A stretch of DNA of 64,000 nucleotides from Bradyrhizobium sp. 164 (GCF_023073715.1 NZ_JADPKA010000093.1:62001-126000); one strand, 5' to 3'; positions 32,004-41,798 are shown, numbered from the stretch's first letter. Made by a program: numbers and translations. Notes: generated by a model not told the origin, from the sequence alone.

Positions 32004-32466
32004 ATGTCGTTGACCATCGGCGTGATCTCCGACACGCACGGCCTGCTGCGGCCGGAGGCGGAGCGCCGCTTGGCCGGCGTATCCCATATCATTCATGCCG
32101 GCGACATCGGCGCTGCCGAGGTCGTTGAGAGACTTCGCCGAATTGCACCGGTCACAGCGATCAGGGGAAATGTCGACAGCGGCGCGTGGGCAAGATCCTA
32201 TCCTGAGACTGAAACCCTGCCCTTGGCGGGCGCTGCTTTTACATTCTGCATGACCTCAACGCCCTGAGCATTGTCCCGGCTGATCTCGGCATCGATGTCG
32301 TGGTGTCGGGCCATTCCCATCACTTGCAGATCAGCACTCGGGACGGCGTGCTTTACCTCGAAGCGCCGGGCGACGCAGGTTCAAGCTGCCGATCACACTG
32401 GCAACGCTCGAATGGGACGAGGACGGTCCCCTCCGCCCCGTCATCCACGACCTCGACCACGTTTGA
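32004..32466 (+). pseudogene. Metallophosphoesterase (YfcE-like) with two frameshifts
   Basis: The first frame gives MSLTIGVISDTHGLLRPEA...HAGDIG...IRGNVD, the metal-binding motifs D-x-H, G-D and GN-x-D. Around 32240 the reading must shift to continue YILHDLNALSIVPADLGIDVVVSGHSHH (the GHSHH motif). Around 32385 it must shift again to reach the end FKLPITLATLEWDEDGPLRPVIHDLDHV, stopping at 32466. All expected motifs are present, but no single frame holds them, so it is a pseudogene unless the sequence has errors. Confidence 0.82.
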
Positions 32467-32475
32467 CGGGGCCGG

Positions 32476-32503
32476 GCCGGCCGAGAATGAAGCATCGGCC
32501 GGC
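32476..32503 (+). terminator. Hairpin after metallophosphoesterase pseudogene
   Basis: Nine-bp arms gccggccga / tcggccggc around a 10-base loop. No T-run, so possibly a weak or bidirectional transcript end. The remaining gap to 32665 shows no other feature. Confidence 0.4.
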
Positions 32504-32665
32504 TTCCAAACGGCGGCGCGCGAGGATGACATCATGCCCCTGATTTGCCCGACGTCGCAACCAGGAGTTCGTAAAATCCGCAACATCACGCGACGCACGC
32601 TAAGTTATTGATTTTGCTTGGCCCGGCTACTGTGCATGGGGTTGTTTTCGCGTTTTAGAACGTCA

Positions 32666-33730
32666 TCACGTGCGCTCCGCAAGGGTTAGTCGTCCGCGGG
32701 CCGTACGGCCCGTCCTGCCTGCGGCGATTGCCGGCGTCAGCGCCGGGGCATCGGTCGCGATGCGAAGCGCGAAATAGGCAATGGTCGCCTGCAGGCCGTC
32801 TTTCAGCGGCACGCGCGGGCGCCATCCCAGTGACCGTTCGGCGATGTCGATGACGGGCTTGCGACGCTTGGGATCGTCCGTGGGCAGCGCCTCGAAGCGA
32901 AGCGGGGACGTCGAACGGGTGTACGACAGGACTTCGCGGGCGATGGCTTCGATCGTGACCTCATGCGGGTTGCCCAGGTTGCACGGGCCAGTGACCTCGG
33001 CCGGGCTCTCCATCAGAAGCTGCAATCCGCGCACGAGATCGTCGACGAAGCAGAAGCTTCTGGTCTGGGTCCCACGGCCGTAGATGGTGATCGGTTCGCC
33101 GCGCAAGGCCTGTACGATGAAGTTCGACACGACCCGCCCGTCGTTCTCGAGCATGCGTGGTCCATAGGTATTGAAAATGCGCGCGACCTTGATCTCGACC
33201 CCGTGCTGCCGGTGGTAGTCGAACATCAGTGTTTCTGCGGCGCGCTTGCCCTCGTCGTAACAGGCGCGCGGACCGATTGGATTGACGTTGCCGAGGTAGG
33301 ATTCCGGCTGGGGGTGGATTTCAGGGTCGCCATACACCTCGCTGGTAGATGCCTGGAGCACGCGCGCCGACTTCCGGCGCGCAAGCTCGAGCATGTTCAT
33401 GGTGCCGATCACGCAGGTGTTCATCGTGCCGATCGGATCCTTCTGGTAACTGCGCGGCGAGGCCGGGCAGGCCAGGCTGTAGATCCGATCGACGGGTTCG
33501 TCGATGTCCAGCGGCTCACGCACGTCCTGGTCGATGAAGCGGAAATTCGGATGGTTGAGCAGTGGCCGGATGTTTGCCATCGTGCCGGTGAACAGGTTGT
33601 CGAGACAAATCACCCTGTGTCCGTGCTGCAGGAGCGCGTCGCACAGATGCGAGCCGATAAACCCGGCGCCACCGGCGACCAACGTGGTCGGGGTCGGGCG
33701 CGGGGCACGAATGCGAGTCTGAAACGTCAT
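32666..33730 (-). CDS. NAD-dependent SDR, UDP-glucuronate decarboxylase (UXS)-like
   Basis: 354 residues. Extended SDR with GGAGFIG (NAD loop), YSLACPASPRSYQKDPIGT, ASTSEVYGDPEIHPQ, the catalytic Y-D-E-G-K (ACYDEGKRAAE) and RIFNTYGPRM, closely matching UDP-xylose synthases, which convert UDP-glucuronate to UDP-xylose. A related dehydratase is the alternative. Last gene of the long minus-strand glycan cluster, 12 bases after the glycosyltransferase gene. Confidence 0.86.
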   Translation of the reverse strand: MTFQTRIRAPRPTPTTLVAGGAGFIGSHLCDALLQHGHRVICLDNLFTGTMANIRPLLNHPNFRFIDQDVREPLDIDEPVDRIYSLACPASPRSYQKDPIGTMNTCVIGTMNMLELARRKSARVLQASTSEVYGDPEIHPQPESYLGNVNPIGPRACYDEGKRAAETLMFDYHRQHGVEIKVARIFNTYGPRMLENDGRVVSNFIVQALRGEPITIYGRGTQTRSFCFVDDLVRGLQLLMESPAEVTGPCNLGNPHEVTIEAIAREVLSYTRSTSPLRFEALPTDDPKRRKPVIDIAERSLGWRPRVPLKDGLQATIAYFALRIATDAPALTPAIAAGRTGRTARGRLTLAERT

Positions 33731-33742
33731 GGTCGTCTCCCT

Positions 33743-34867
33743 TTAGAGTTCGGCGACCTGCACCGGCCGGATTTCAGGCAGTCGCTTGGATTTCCGACGC
33801 CGCCGCGCGGAAGCCTCCAGATAGAAGGTCTCCAGCTGCTGCGCCCGATGCTCCGACGTGTGATCAGCAAGAACCCGCCGTCTCGCGTTCTCCGCAATCT
33901 GTCGTCGGCGTTCTTCAGGGATGTCCCGCAGGATCTCGATCACCTCCTTTGGCTCGGAGACGATGAGGATTTCGGAGGACGGCTCGAATATCGTTTCAAG
34001 GCCTGGCCATCGGTCCGAAATAATCGGTGTTCCGCAGGCCGCCGCCTCGAACAGGCGAACGCTGGGTGAGAAGCCAAGCGCGCGCATGTCGCTCCGCGTC
34101 GCATTCAGGGTGAAGCGCTGTTCGGAATAGAACGTCGGATGCTGCTGCGGCGTGAGATGCTCGATCCGGGTCACATTGGCGGGCCAACTGATGTGCTCGG
34201 GGTATTGTGCCCCTGCGACCACAAATTGCTCAGCCGGCAAGGCGCGGGCAGGCGCCAGAAGCAACTCCTCGAGAACAGGCTGCCTGTCGCCGCTGTACGT
34301 TCCGAGGTAACCCAGCGACCATTTTGGCTTCGCTGGCCTGGGTGCATACAGATTCGTATCAGCGCTGCAATAAAGCGCTCGCGCCAGCGGGCTGCCGTAG
34401 TTCTCCTCGATCATCTGCGGGACCGGACCGCCGGTAAAGGACAGATACAAATCAAAACGCGGAATCATTGCCGCAGAAATGTAATCGAGGCCTTGCTCGA
34501 GGCGAGACAGCGTGACCGGCGTATCGATGTCGTAGAAGGCGGTAATTCCCTGAGCATGGCTCGTCACCCAGTCAGAGATCGCGATGCCGTCAGGCACGTA
34601 CGAGCCGACCATCACCAGATCGGCAGCGCGGATGAGCGATCCGAAGCGGGATGGGATGTCGCTGAGCGATTGATAGAGGTGGACGTTCCACGCGGAGGGA
34701 TTGACCAGATCGCGATGATTCCGATACCAGGCGACGTCGCGCTCAAGGAAGCTGACGCGGTGGCCTCGCTGTGCCAGGGCTTCGATCAGGGCGCGGTAGG
34801 TCGTGGCATGACCGTTGCCCCATGAGGATGTGACCGAAAGACCGATGACGACGATGTTGAGGTTCAT
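33743..34867 (-). CDS. CgeB-like glycosyltransferase
   Basis: 374 residues from ATG 34867 (ATGA overlap with the gene upstream). Starts IVVIGLSVTSSWGNGHATTYRALIEAL and ends with a GT-B/CgeB domain (FSPSVRLFEAAACGTPIISDRWPGLETIF, then ADHTSEHRAQQLE). Transfers a sugar from an activated donor; donor and acceptor unknown. It is a close paralogue of the gene at 45558-46658, sharing SSWGNGHAT, FYDIDTPVTLSRL, SFTGGPV, LGYLGTYSGDRQ and VAGAQYP. Confidence 0.8.
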   Translation of the reverse strand: MNLNIVVIGLSVTSSWGNGHATTYRALIEALAQRGHRVSFLERDVAWYRNHRDLVNPSAWNVHLYQSLSDIPSRFGSLIRAADLVMVGSYVPDGIAISDWVTSHAQGITAFYDIDTPVTLSRLEQGLDYISAAMIPRFDLYLSFTGGPVPQMIEENYGSPLARALYCSADTNLYAPRPAKPKWSLGYLGTYSGDRQPVLEELLLAPARALPAEQFVVAGAQYPEHISWPANVTRIEHLTPQQHPTFYSEQRFTLNATRSDMRALGFSPSVRLFEAAACGTPIISDRWPGLETIFEPSSEILIVSEPKEVIEILRDIPEERRRQIAENARRRVLADHTSEHRAQQLETFYLEASARRRRKSKRLPEIRPVQVAEL

Positions 34868-35952
34868 TCTGCTGCCTCTATGCGTGAGCTGCTTCCGACA
34901 AAGAGTTCGTTGAACTGGCGCGCGCGATGCCGGTAGGTGTGGTGATTGAGGATGCGCGCGCGGGCGCGGCCGGCGATGGCCCGGGCGCGATCGGGGGTCA
35001 AAGCGTTGATGTGGCCGGCCACCTCCGCTGCGGTCGCCGCGACCAGAACCTCGTGGTCGGGCTCCAGAAAATAATCGATTCCTTCCCATTGATCGGTAAT
35101 CAGGCAGGCGCCGGCGCCGACGGCCTCGAACACGCGTGTCGGCGGCGAGAAGCCGTAGCGCGCCATGCTGTCGCGATTGACGTTGAGCGTGGCGAGAGCC
35201 GAGCCGAAGAAGCCGTTGTGATCGGCGGTGCCGACGTGTCCGACTTTGCGCAGATTGGCCGGCGTCTGCTTGGTCTCCCAGCCGGAGCCGCCGAGCACGA
35301 AGCTCTTTTCCGGCAAGTGACGCGCGACCTCGATGAAGAAGCGCTCGACGCGCTGCTCGCGATCGGGGAGCCGGTTCGCCAGCAGACTGAGATCGCAGGC
35401 GTAGCGCGCGATCCGCGGTGCGGGGAAGTGGGTTGCTGGATCCAGCGCATTGTAGATCGGTATGCAATCGCGAGCACCCCTGGCGCGGTATGCGGACACG
35501 ACCGGCTCGCCGCCGCCATAGGTCAGCACCATGTCATAGGACGCGATGACGCTGCGCAAATGATGCTGCGGGCTCTGATCGATCGCTTCGAGCGTCGCCG
35601 GCGCGTCGACATCCCAGTAGATGCGCATGGCTCTCGAGGGGATGGTCGCGGCCGCAATCTCAAGCTCCTCGTCGAAGACCCCGACGCCGCTGGCCTTGAT
35701 CAGCATGTCGGCAGACTTGGCGGCGGCTTCCAGGCTGCCGCGCCAGCCGTCCGACGTTGCCGGATAGACGACCACCCGCGCCCAGTCGGGGTCGTCGATG
35801 TCGCGATGCGCCTGTCGTTCGAACGCGTCCGGCTCGAAGAAGGTGACCTCGTGTCCGAGCGTCGCAATTTCCTTCAGCATGCCGCGATAGTAGGTCGCAG
35901 CGCCGTTCCAGTAGGACGATACGAGGCTCGATCCGAAGAAACAGATCCTCAT
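34864..35952 (-). CDS. CgeB-like glycosyltransferase
   Basis: 362 residues. MRICFFGSSLVSSYWNGAATYYRGML at the N-terminus, YWDVDAPATLE in the middle, and the C-terminal donor-binding region YGFSPPTRVFEAVGAGACLITDQWEG. Same family as its neighbours but distinct in the middle third. ATGA overlaps at both ends show tight coupling. Probably adds one sugar residue of the cluster's product. Confidence 0.8.
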   Translation of the reverse strand: MRICFFGSSLVSSYWNGAATYYRGMLKEIATLGHEVTFFEPDAFERQAHRDIDDPDWARVVVYPATSDGWRGSLEAAAKSADMLIKASGVGVFDEELEIAAATIPSRAMRIYWDVDAPATLEAIDQSPQHHLRSVIASYDMVLTYGGGEPVVSAYRARGARDCIPIYNALDPATHFPAPRIARYACDLSLLANRLPDREQRVERFFIEVARHLPEKSFVLGGSGWETKQTPANLRKVGHVGTADHNGFFGSALATLNVNRDSMARYGFSPPTRVFEAVGAGACLITDQWEGIDYFLEPDHEVLVAATAAEVAGHINALTPDRARAIAGRARARILNHHTYRHRARQFNELFVGSSSRIEAAE

Positions 35953-37076
35953 GCGACCGCTCCGATGGTTGACTTGCGCTGCGACTGGCCCGTGGCCCGG
36001 ATGCCCTCGACGATTTCAAGGAGCTGGTGCGCGCGATGGCGGCAGGTGTGCTTTTCGCGGATCACACGGAACCCTGTTTGCACCATCGCTGACGACATCT
36101 CGTGGTCATCCAGGAGGGCGCGCAATGCCTGTTTCATCTGTGCGCCATCGGCAACCCCGAGATAGGCGCCCTCGGGGAATAGGCCCTCCGCATCCGACCA
36201 GGGTGCGGAGACCAGGGGAATGCCGCAGGCCATCGCTTCGAAGACGCGGATGGTGGGTATGCCCGGAAGAGAACGGACATAGGGCGCCCGTGGCACATGC
36301 ACCGTCGCACGTGCGCTGGCAAAGGCCGCGGGAGCCCAATGTGCCGGCAGCCAGCCGCCGTATCGGATACCGGCCGCTCGAATCGTCTCGAGAGCCGCGT
36401 CCGAGTACCGGACGCCATAGATGCTGGCCCGGAGCTTCAAGTCGGCGACCGGCTCGACGAGGAACTCGTTGAGCTCGGCGCCGCGCTCGCCGTCGCCCCA
36501 ATTGCCGATCCAGATCAGATCGTCGGTGCGCGCGATGTCCGGCAGCGGGTGGTACAAGGCGGTATCCGCCGCCTCGTGCCAAGTGAAGACGCGGTCCGCC
36601 CATCCAAGCTTCAGGTAGATCTGCCGAAGCACCTCGCCGAAGGCAAGCACGCCGTCGAAGCCATCGAGGTCGAACTGTGCCAATTCGTCTGGCGCGCTGA
36701 CCGCGCGGTGGTGGGTATCGTGAAACAGCAGCGTGTAGGGAGCCCCTTGCGCGCGCCTGCGTCCGAGCTGCGCGATCAGACCGGGGGAATTCCACTCGTG
36801 GACGATCACAAGATTTGCGCCGTCAATGGCACGGTCGAGGTCGGGGAAGGCATCATAGCGGCGAATGTCGATCCCGGGCAGCAGCGCCGGGATGTCGTCG
36901 AGTGCATGCGGACCGCCTTCTCGTATCGCATTCAATCGGCTCCAGCCATCGATCGGCTCGAAGACGACGACCTCATGACCCAGCGCATGCAACTCGCGCG
37001 CGTAGCCGCGGAGAAAGTGTGCGTTGCCATTGTTCCAGCACGAGGTGAACGCATGGTAGAACAGAACGCATTTCAT
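35949..37076 (-). CDS. CgeB-like glycosyltransferase
   Basis: 375 residues from ATG 37076 (ATGA overlap). MKCVLFYHAFTSCWNNGNAHFLRGYARELHALGHEVVVFEP, DDLIWIGNWGDGER and PTIRVFEAMACGIPLVSAPWSDAEGLFP form a GT-B glycosyltransferase with the CgeB-type C-terminal domain. The three in a row (33743, 34864, 35949) look like ancient duplicates that have specialised. Substrates unknown. Confidence 0.8.
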   Translation of the reverse strand: MKCVLFYHAFTSCWNNGNAHFLRGYARELHALGHEVVVFEPIDGWSRLNAIREGGPHALDDIPALLPGIDIRRYDAFPDLDRAIDGANLVIVHEWNSPGLIAQLGRRRAQGAPYTLLFHDTHHRAVSAPDELAQFDLDGFDGVLAFGEVLRQIYLKLGWADRVFTWHEAADTALYHPLPDIARTDDLIWIGNWGDGERGAELNEFLVEPVADLKLRASIYGVRYSDAALETIRAAGIRYGGWLPAHWAPAAFASARATVHVPRAPYVRSLPGIPTIRVFEAMACGIPLVSAPWSDAEGLFPEGAYLGVADGAQMKQALRALLDDHEMSSAMVQTGFRVIREKHTCRHRAHQLLEIVEGIRATGQSQRKSTIGAVA

Positions 37077-38185
37077 GCCCGCACCTCGATCCGGTCTTCT
37101 CTGGTCGCGACAGACTGCGTCGCGATCAAGCTTTCGTAGAGTCTCAAATAAGCGCTGGTCATTCGCGCCCGCGAATAGGTCAGCGAATGCTCGTAGGCAG
37201 CGCGCTGGAGCCGCGAGCGCTCGCGCGCGTCCGCGCAAAGATCCGCGAGGACATGATACAGCGCGTCGGTGTCGGCCGGATCGACGAAGATGGCGGCTCC
37301 GTTCCAGAGCTCCCTGAACGTCGAGATGTCGGACAGGACGAGCGCGCAGCCGGCTGCCGCGGCCTCCAGCACCGAAAGGCCGAACGGCTCATAGAGCGCC
37401 GGACTCACAAAAATTGCTCCATGCCGAAGGCGGGCGTGCAGGGCTTCCGGCGACAGGTGGCCCAGCCAGGTGACCGAAGGGGAGGGGCTCGCATCGGCGG
37501 CACCTGCGACTTCGACAGGCCAAGCCAATCCACGCGCCGCGGTCGCAAGAGCTTGGATGTTCTTGGCGCGGTCCCAAAGCCGTCCGGCCGCGAAGATCAG
37601 CTCCTGTTTTCGTCCGACGAAATCGCCCGGCGCGATCCCGTTCCAGATCACTGTGCCTCTGGAACGAGGACCATAGATATCATCAATCGTGTCGTGAAAG
37701 GATTGGCTCGGGCACACCCAGGCCTGCGCCTGGTCGAGAGCCGCGGCAACGCGTTCGGTGTAGCGGCGCCACCGCGGCTCCTCAAGCCACGTCGTGTCCC
37801 GGCACGCTTGCGCCCAGGAATTGACGCAGGAATGCGCCACCAGCACCGTCGGCGCATGCCAGCCGAAACCTGCTTCGCGGAAGCTATTGAGGTGAACGAC
37901 ATCCGGCCTGAGCTTGGCTTCGAGGCTGGCGAGCACGCGGCTCGCGTCGGCCACATCGGCGCCTTCAGGGTCCTGCCACTCGAGCGCAAGATCCGTCTCG
38001 ATCAGACGCACGCGGGACCGCTGCAGGCGCTCCCGCTCGTCTGTCCGCGCGCGAGGACCCATCGTGACCAGGACGACGTTGACACCAGCGTTTGCGAGAT
38101 CGGAGGCGAGACCGCAGGAATAGGTCCACACGCCCCCCACGGTGTCGGTGGTCATCAGCAGCCTGATGTGCGAACTGCGGCTCAT
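37073..38185 (-). CDS. Glycosyltransferase family 4-like
   Basis: 370 residues from ATG 38185 (ATGA overlap). N-terminal acceptor domain begins MTTDTVGGVWTYSCGLASDLANAGVNVVLVTMGP; the C-terminal GT-4 donor domain has FAAGRLWDRAKNIQALATAA and SPALYEPFGLSVLEAAAAGCALVLSD with the E-x7-E motif. Retaining transferase using a nucleotide sugar such as UDP-glucose or GDP-mannose; donor not predictable. Confidence 0.86.
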   Translation of the reverse strand: MSRSSHIRLLMTTDTVGGVWTYSCGLASDLANAGVNVVLVTMGPRARTDERERLQRSRVRLIETDLALEWQDPEGADVADASRVLASLEAKLRPDVVHLNSFREAGFGWHAPTVLVAHSCVNSWAQACRDTTWLEEPRWRRYTERVAAALDQAQAWVCPSQSFHDTIDDIYGPRSRGTVIWNGIAPGDFVGRKQELIFAAGRLWDRAKNIQALATAARGLAWPVEVAGAADASPSPSVTWLGHLSPEALHARLRHGAIFVSPALYEPFGLSVLEAAAAGCALVLSDISTFRELWNGAAIFVDPADTDALYHVLADLCADARERSRLQRAAYEHSLTYSRARMTSAYLRLYESLIATQSVATREDRIEVRA

Positions 38186-39468
38186 GGCGCCACCTGGAGT
38201 TCGAGTGCATCGAGCGGAACGGGGCGATCGTTCTGGACGTCGCTGAACCGGTCGAACATCGCGAGATAATGCTGATGGGCGCGCTCCCAGGCGAAGTCGT
38301 CGGGCTCGCCCCATAATTTGCGGTAGTCCGGCGATCCCGGGTAGGGATAGAGAGGGACTGGGTCATTGGCCCAGACGCCGGCGTCCTGCATCTGGCGACG
38401 CCAGCGCTGCACGACCGGATCGTCGTCCTCGGGCATTTCAATCAAATTGGCCTGCACGAAGGGAACGTGACGACGCGCTTCGGACAGCCGCTCTGCCAGC
38501 TGATCGGTGCTCATTCTGCAGTTCTTGGCAAGCGCAGCGCGCCCCTCAACTGTCAGGCTCTCGATCCCGGCCTCGATCGAAACGCAACCGGCGCGGCCGA
38601 GCAGGGCGAGCATGTCCGGTTTCCAAAGGTCGATCCGGGTCTGCACGCCGAATTTCAGATCCCGCGTCGTCAGCTCCTGCAGCAGCTCGGCGTTCGGGAG
38701 AAAGATCTCGTCGATGAAGTAGACATATTCGATGCCCTGGCTACGGAGGCCGTCGATCTCATCGAGAATGATAGCGGGCGGACGCTTGCGATAGGCGTTG
38801 CGGAAGTTGTCCTTGGCGCAGAACGTGCAGCTGTAAGGACAACCTCGCGAGGCCTCGACCTCGGCACCAGGTGCAAGCGGCTCGGCTTCAAAGCGATGAT
38901 GGTGATGGTGATGCCGGCGAATCATCTCGTCGGGCCAGTGCAGCGGCGGCTGATCCGTAAAGCGGGCAGCCTGGGGGCCACCATTGACCTGGACGGAAGC
39001 TCCGTCCCGAAGGCACAGGCCAGCAAAGTCGCGTTCGCCGTTGGCCAGGCGGAGCAACGAGATCTCGCATTCGCCCATGATGACGATGTCGGCACCGAGC
39101 TTTTTCAGCGCCGCCTTTGGTGTGGTCGAGCCGTGAGGGCCGACCGCGACCAGGACAGGTGCGAGGTCCCGAACCGTAAGCGCGAGCTGCTGCGGCACAC
39201 GGAGCTCAGGGGGGGCGCAACGCCAGAACAGATAGGTCGGGGCTGTGGTGATGGCGACCAGATCCGGATCGAACGCGCGCAGCTCGGCTTCGATGTCGGT
39301 AAGCGACAGGTCGAACATGTGGGCGTCAATCAGCAGCGTCTCGTGTCCAGCCGCCTTCAGGTGGTGTTCGGATATGCCGAGCTCCAGCGGCAGGTGAGGC
39401 GATCGGCAGCCGAAATAAATGCTGCCGCCGAACTCCCAGTTGGGATTGATGAGGGCGACCCGGGTCAT
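38182..39468 (-). CDS. B12-binding radical SAM enzyme (rhizo-twelve type)
   Basis: 428 residues. N-terminal cobalamin-binding domain (residues about 1-150, with TLLIDAHMFDLS, VAVGPHGSTTP and DIVIMGECE). The 4Fe-4S radical SAM motif is C210-x3-C214-x2-C217 (RGCPYSCTFC). A natural run of six histidines lies at 186-191. B12-radical SAM enzymes typically methylate unreactive carbons or rearrange carbon skeletons. From memory it corresponds to TIGR04295, a marker of a Rhizobiales oligosaccharide system. ATGA overlaps with the GT and epimerase genes on both sides. Confidence 0.84.
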   Translation of the reverse strand: MTRVALINPNWEFGGSIYFGCRSPHLPLELGISEHHLKAAGHETLLIDAHMFDLSLTDIEAELRAFDPDLVAITTAPTYLFWRCAPPELRVPQQLALTVRDLAPVLVAVGPHGSTTPKAALKKLGADIVIMGECEISLLRLANGERDFAGLCLRDGASVQVNGGPQAARFTDQPPLHWPDEMIRRHHHHHHRFEAEPLAPGAEVEASRGCPYSCTFCAKDNFRNAYRKRPPAIILDEIDGLRSQGIEYVYFIDEIFLPNAELLQELTTRDLKFGVQTRIDLWKPDMLALLGRAGCVSIEAGIESLTVEGRAALAKNCRMSTDQLAERLSEARRHVPFVQANLIEMPEDDDPVVQRWRRQMQDAGVWANDPVPLYPYPGSPDYRKLWGEPDDFAWERAHQHYLAMFDRFSDVQNDRPVPLDALELQVAP

Positions 39469-40526
39469 GCCAAGGCCTCGCGGCTGCTATCTGATGATCC
39501 GAAGCGGCTGTACAGCCAGGTGTGGAGCGAGCGAAGTCCTTCCGCGAGCCCAACCTGCGGCGCCCAGCCAAGCGCCGCGGACGAGGCGCTTGTATCCGTG
39601 ACGTACCAGGGCTGATCGCCCGGACGCCAGTCAGCGAAACTGTAGGCGACGTCCCGGCCTGTTAGCTCACCAATCTGGTCGATCAATTCTAGCAGACTGA
39701 TCGCATTGCGCGGACCGCCACCGAGATTGAAGACCCGTCCGCGGACTAGCTCGATGCGATCAAGCGCTGCTAGCCAGGCATTGACCGCATCCGAGACGTG
39801 GAGCGCGTCGCGAACCTGCTTGCCGTCGCCATAGATCGTGAGCGGATTTCCTCGAATCGCGCTCAGCAAAAAGTGTGCAATCCAGCCTTGGTCCTCGGTG
39901 CCGAACTGACGCGGGCCGTAGATGCAGCTCATGCGCATCACGACCGTACGAAGTCCGAACACGCGGGCGTAATCGTGAACGTACTGGTCCGCAGTGCCCT
40001 TGGAGCAACCGTAGGGGCTATAGAAATCGAGCGGCGTCTCTTCGGAAACACCGCCAGCCAGACCGTCACTCGTCGGCACATAGCGCCGGCCGGACAGCGT
40101 GATCGCGCTGTCGTCGATCAGACGACCGTAGACCTTGTTGGTCGAGGCGAAGATGACAGGCGCCGGCGGATTGTGCAGGCGAACGGCTTCAAGCACGTTC
40201 AGCGTGCCGCGGGCATTGATCTCGAAATCGGAAGCGGGATCGCTCACGCTGTCGGTGACGGCGACCTGCGCGGCCAGGTGCAGAACCGCACGGGCTTCGC
40301 GGACGGCATCGATGACGGGAATTGGCTCGCGGATGTCGGCGATGGTCACCGCCACCCGGTCTCGGTGCCTCGACTTCAGCCACTGAGCATTCTCTCGCAC
40401 GCCAGCGCGGGCAAGGTTGTCGAGTACCAGCACGTTATCGCCCCGTTCGGCGAGCCGGTCGGCAAGATTGCAGCCGATGAAGCCGCAGCCTCCGGTGATC
40501 AGAACAGGTCTGTTGTCAGTCATCAC
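39465..40526 (-). CDS. NAD-dependent sugar-nucleotide epimerase/dehydratase
   Basis: 353 residues, extended SDR: GGCGFIG NAD loop, FASTNKVYGRL, catalytic Tyr/Lys in SPYGCSKGTADQ, and RMSCIYGPRQFGTEDQGWIAHF, features shared with CDP-paratose/tyvelose 2-epimerase-like enzymes. Exact sugar unknown. Both ends overlap neighbours by 4 bases. Confidence 0.84.
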   Translation of the reverse strand: MMTDNRPVLITGGCGFIGCNLADRLAERGDNVLVLDNLARAGVRENAQWLKSRHRDRVAVTIADIREPIPVIDAVREARAVLHLAAQVAVTDSVSDPASDFEINARGTLNVLEAVRLHNPPAPVIFASTNKVYGRLIDDSAITLSGRRYVPTSDGLAGGVSEETPLDFYSPYGCSKGTADQYVHDYARVFGLRTVVMRMSCIYGPRQFGTEDQGWIAHFLLSAIRGNPLTIYGDGKQVRDALHVSDAVNAWLAALDRIELVRGRVFNLGGGPRNAISLLELIDQIGELTGRDVAYSFADWRPGDQPWYVTDTSASSAALGWAPQVGLAEGLRSLHTWLYSRFGSSDSSREALA

Positions 40527-41635
40527 GCAACCAATCCTCGTTGCAGCAACTCGCGGGTAGCCCGCTCGGCTTGATCGTCGGCGATCTGGTCGGCAAGGTA
40601 TTCTGCCAGCTCTTCAAGGCCGTCCTTGAAGTGGATGTGCGGAACGAAACCGAGCACGTCGCGAGATTTTCCGATATCGGCAAAGCAGTGTCGAATGTCG
40701 CCTGCACGGTATTTTCGGGTGATCTCGGGCTCGACGTCGGGCCGCCCCATGACGTCCGCTAGGTCCTGGGCAACCGATAAGATATTACGGCTCTGGCCCG
40801 AACCGACGTTGAAGACGTCCTGGGCGTGATCAGCCTCGAGTGCCATGCGGCACGCACGAGCCACGTCGTGCACATGAACGAAATCGCGGCGCTGCAGGCC
40901 GTCCTCGAACACCAGCGGCGGTCGTCCATTGAGTAGCCGGGCGGCAAAGATCGCGAGCACCCCGGTGTAGGGATTGGAGAGGGCCTGGCGAGGACCGAAC
41001 ACGTTGAAGAAGCGCAGCGCCAAGGTCGGAATACCGTACGCCTTGCCCGTGATCAGGCACATCCGCTCCTGCGCATATTTGTTCAACGCATAGATCGAGC
41101 TCAGCGAAGGCTGCTTCGTCTCGGGAGTGGGAACAGGCTCAAGGGGACTGCCGGCCTTGTCGCGCAATTCCCAGTCGCCGTTGCGGAGTTGTTCGATCGG
41201 CCGTTCGTCACAAGCGATCACGCTTTGATCGGCGCTGCGATAGAGGCCTTCGCCATAGATGCTCATCGAGGAGGCCACCACCAGCCGTTCGACGGGACGC
41301 TTTGACAGCGCCTGCAGCAGCACGGCGGTGCCCACCTCATTGGTCCTGACATAGGGCTCGATGTCGTACATGCTCTGGCCGACGCCGACCGCGGAGGCGA
41401 GGTGCAGGACCATGTCGGTCCCTCGCAGAGCGCGTTCGACAGCGTCGGCATCGGTCACGTCTCCGATGATGAGCTCCGCGTCGGCGGCGAGATAGGAGGG
41501 GCGCTGACGGTTGCCGCCGTGGACCTGTGGCGAAAGATTGTCGAGCAGTCTGACCTCGTAGCCAGCGGCCAAAAGGCTGTCGGCCACATGCGATCCGATG
41601 AATCCCGCGCCACCCGTGATCAATACTCGCGTCAT
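40523..41635 (-). CDS. NAD-dependent sugar-nucleotide epimerase
   Basis: 370 residues, extended SDR: GGAGFIGSHVADSLLAAG, LHLASAVGVGQSMYDI, SSMSIYGEG, catalytic Y-A-L-N-K (SIYALNKYAQE) and RFFNVFGPRQALSNPYTG. Resembles dTDP-rhamnose 4-epimerase-type enzymes (WbiB group). First gene of its transcript segment, with a GGAAC box at 41747-41771 and a tandem motif further upstream. Confidence 0.84.
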   Translation of the reverse strand: MTRVLITGGAGFIGSHVADSLLAAGYEVRLLDNLSPQVHGGNRQRPSYLAADAELIIGDVTDADAVERALRGTDMVLHLASAVGVGQSMYDIEPYVRTNEVGTAVLLQALSKRPVERLVVASSMSIYGEGLYRSADQSVIACDERPIEQLRNGDWELRDKAGSPLEPVPTPETKQPSLSSIYALNKYAQERMCLITGKAYGIPTLALRFFNVFGPRQALSNPYTGVLAIFAARLLNGRPPLVFEDGLQRRDFVHVHDVARACRMALEADHAQDVFNVGSGQSRNILSVAQDLADVMGRPDVEPEITRKYRAGDIRHCFADIGKSRDVLGFVPHIHFKDGLEELAEYLADQIADDQAERATRELLQRGLVA

Positions 41636-41746
41636 TCACCGCTCCGTGCGCATGGAGACCGATCCTGCGGGATCGACCCGGATGAGTGTGGAAGCGCGCT
41701 TTGCTCTCGGTCGGGCGACCCGCGCGCCAGTCACGTTCGAAGTTAG

Positions 41747-41771
41747 AAGCGGTGCAAGGAATGTTGGTTCC
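41747..41771 (-). promoter_or_regulatory. GGAAC-type promoter before epimerase operon
   Basis: GGAAC (41767-41771 complement), 16 bases, GCTT. The -10 is weak, but the -35 surroundings (AGGAAC-x-AACAT-x-CCTT) match those of the inositol-phosphate synthase promoter at 48402-48426. Confidence 0.4.
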
Positions 41772-41798
41772 TGCAAAATGTACAAACGAAAATTTCTC

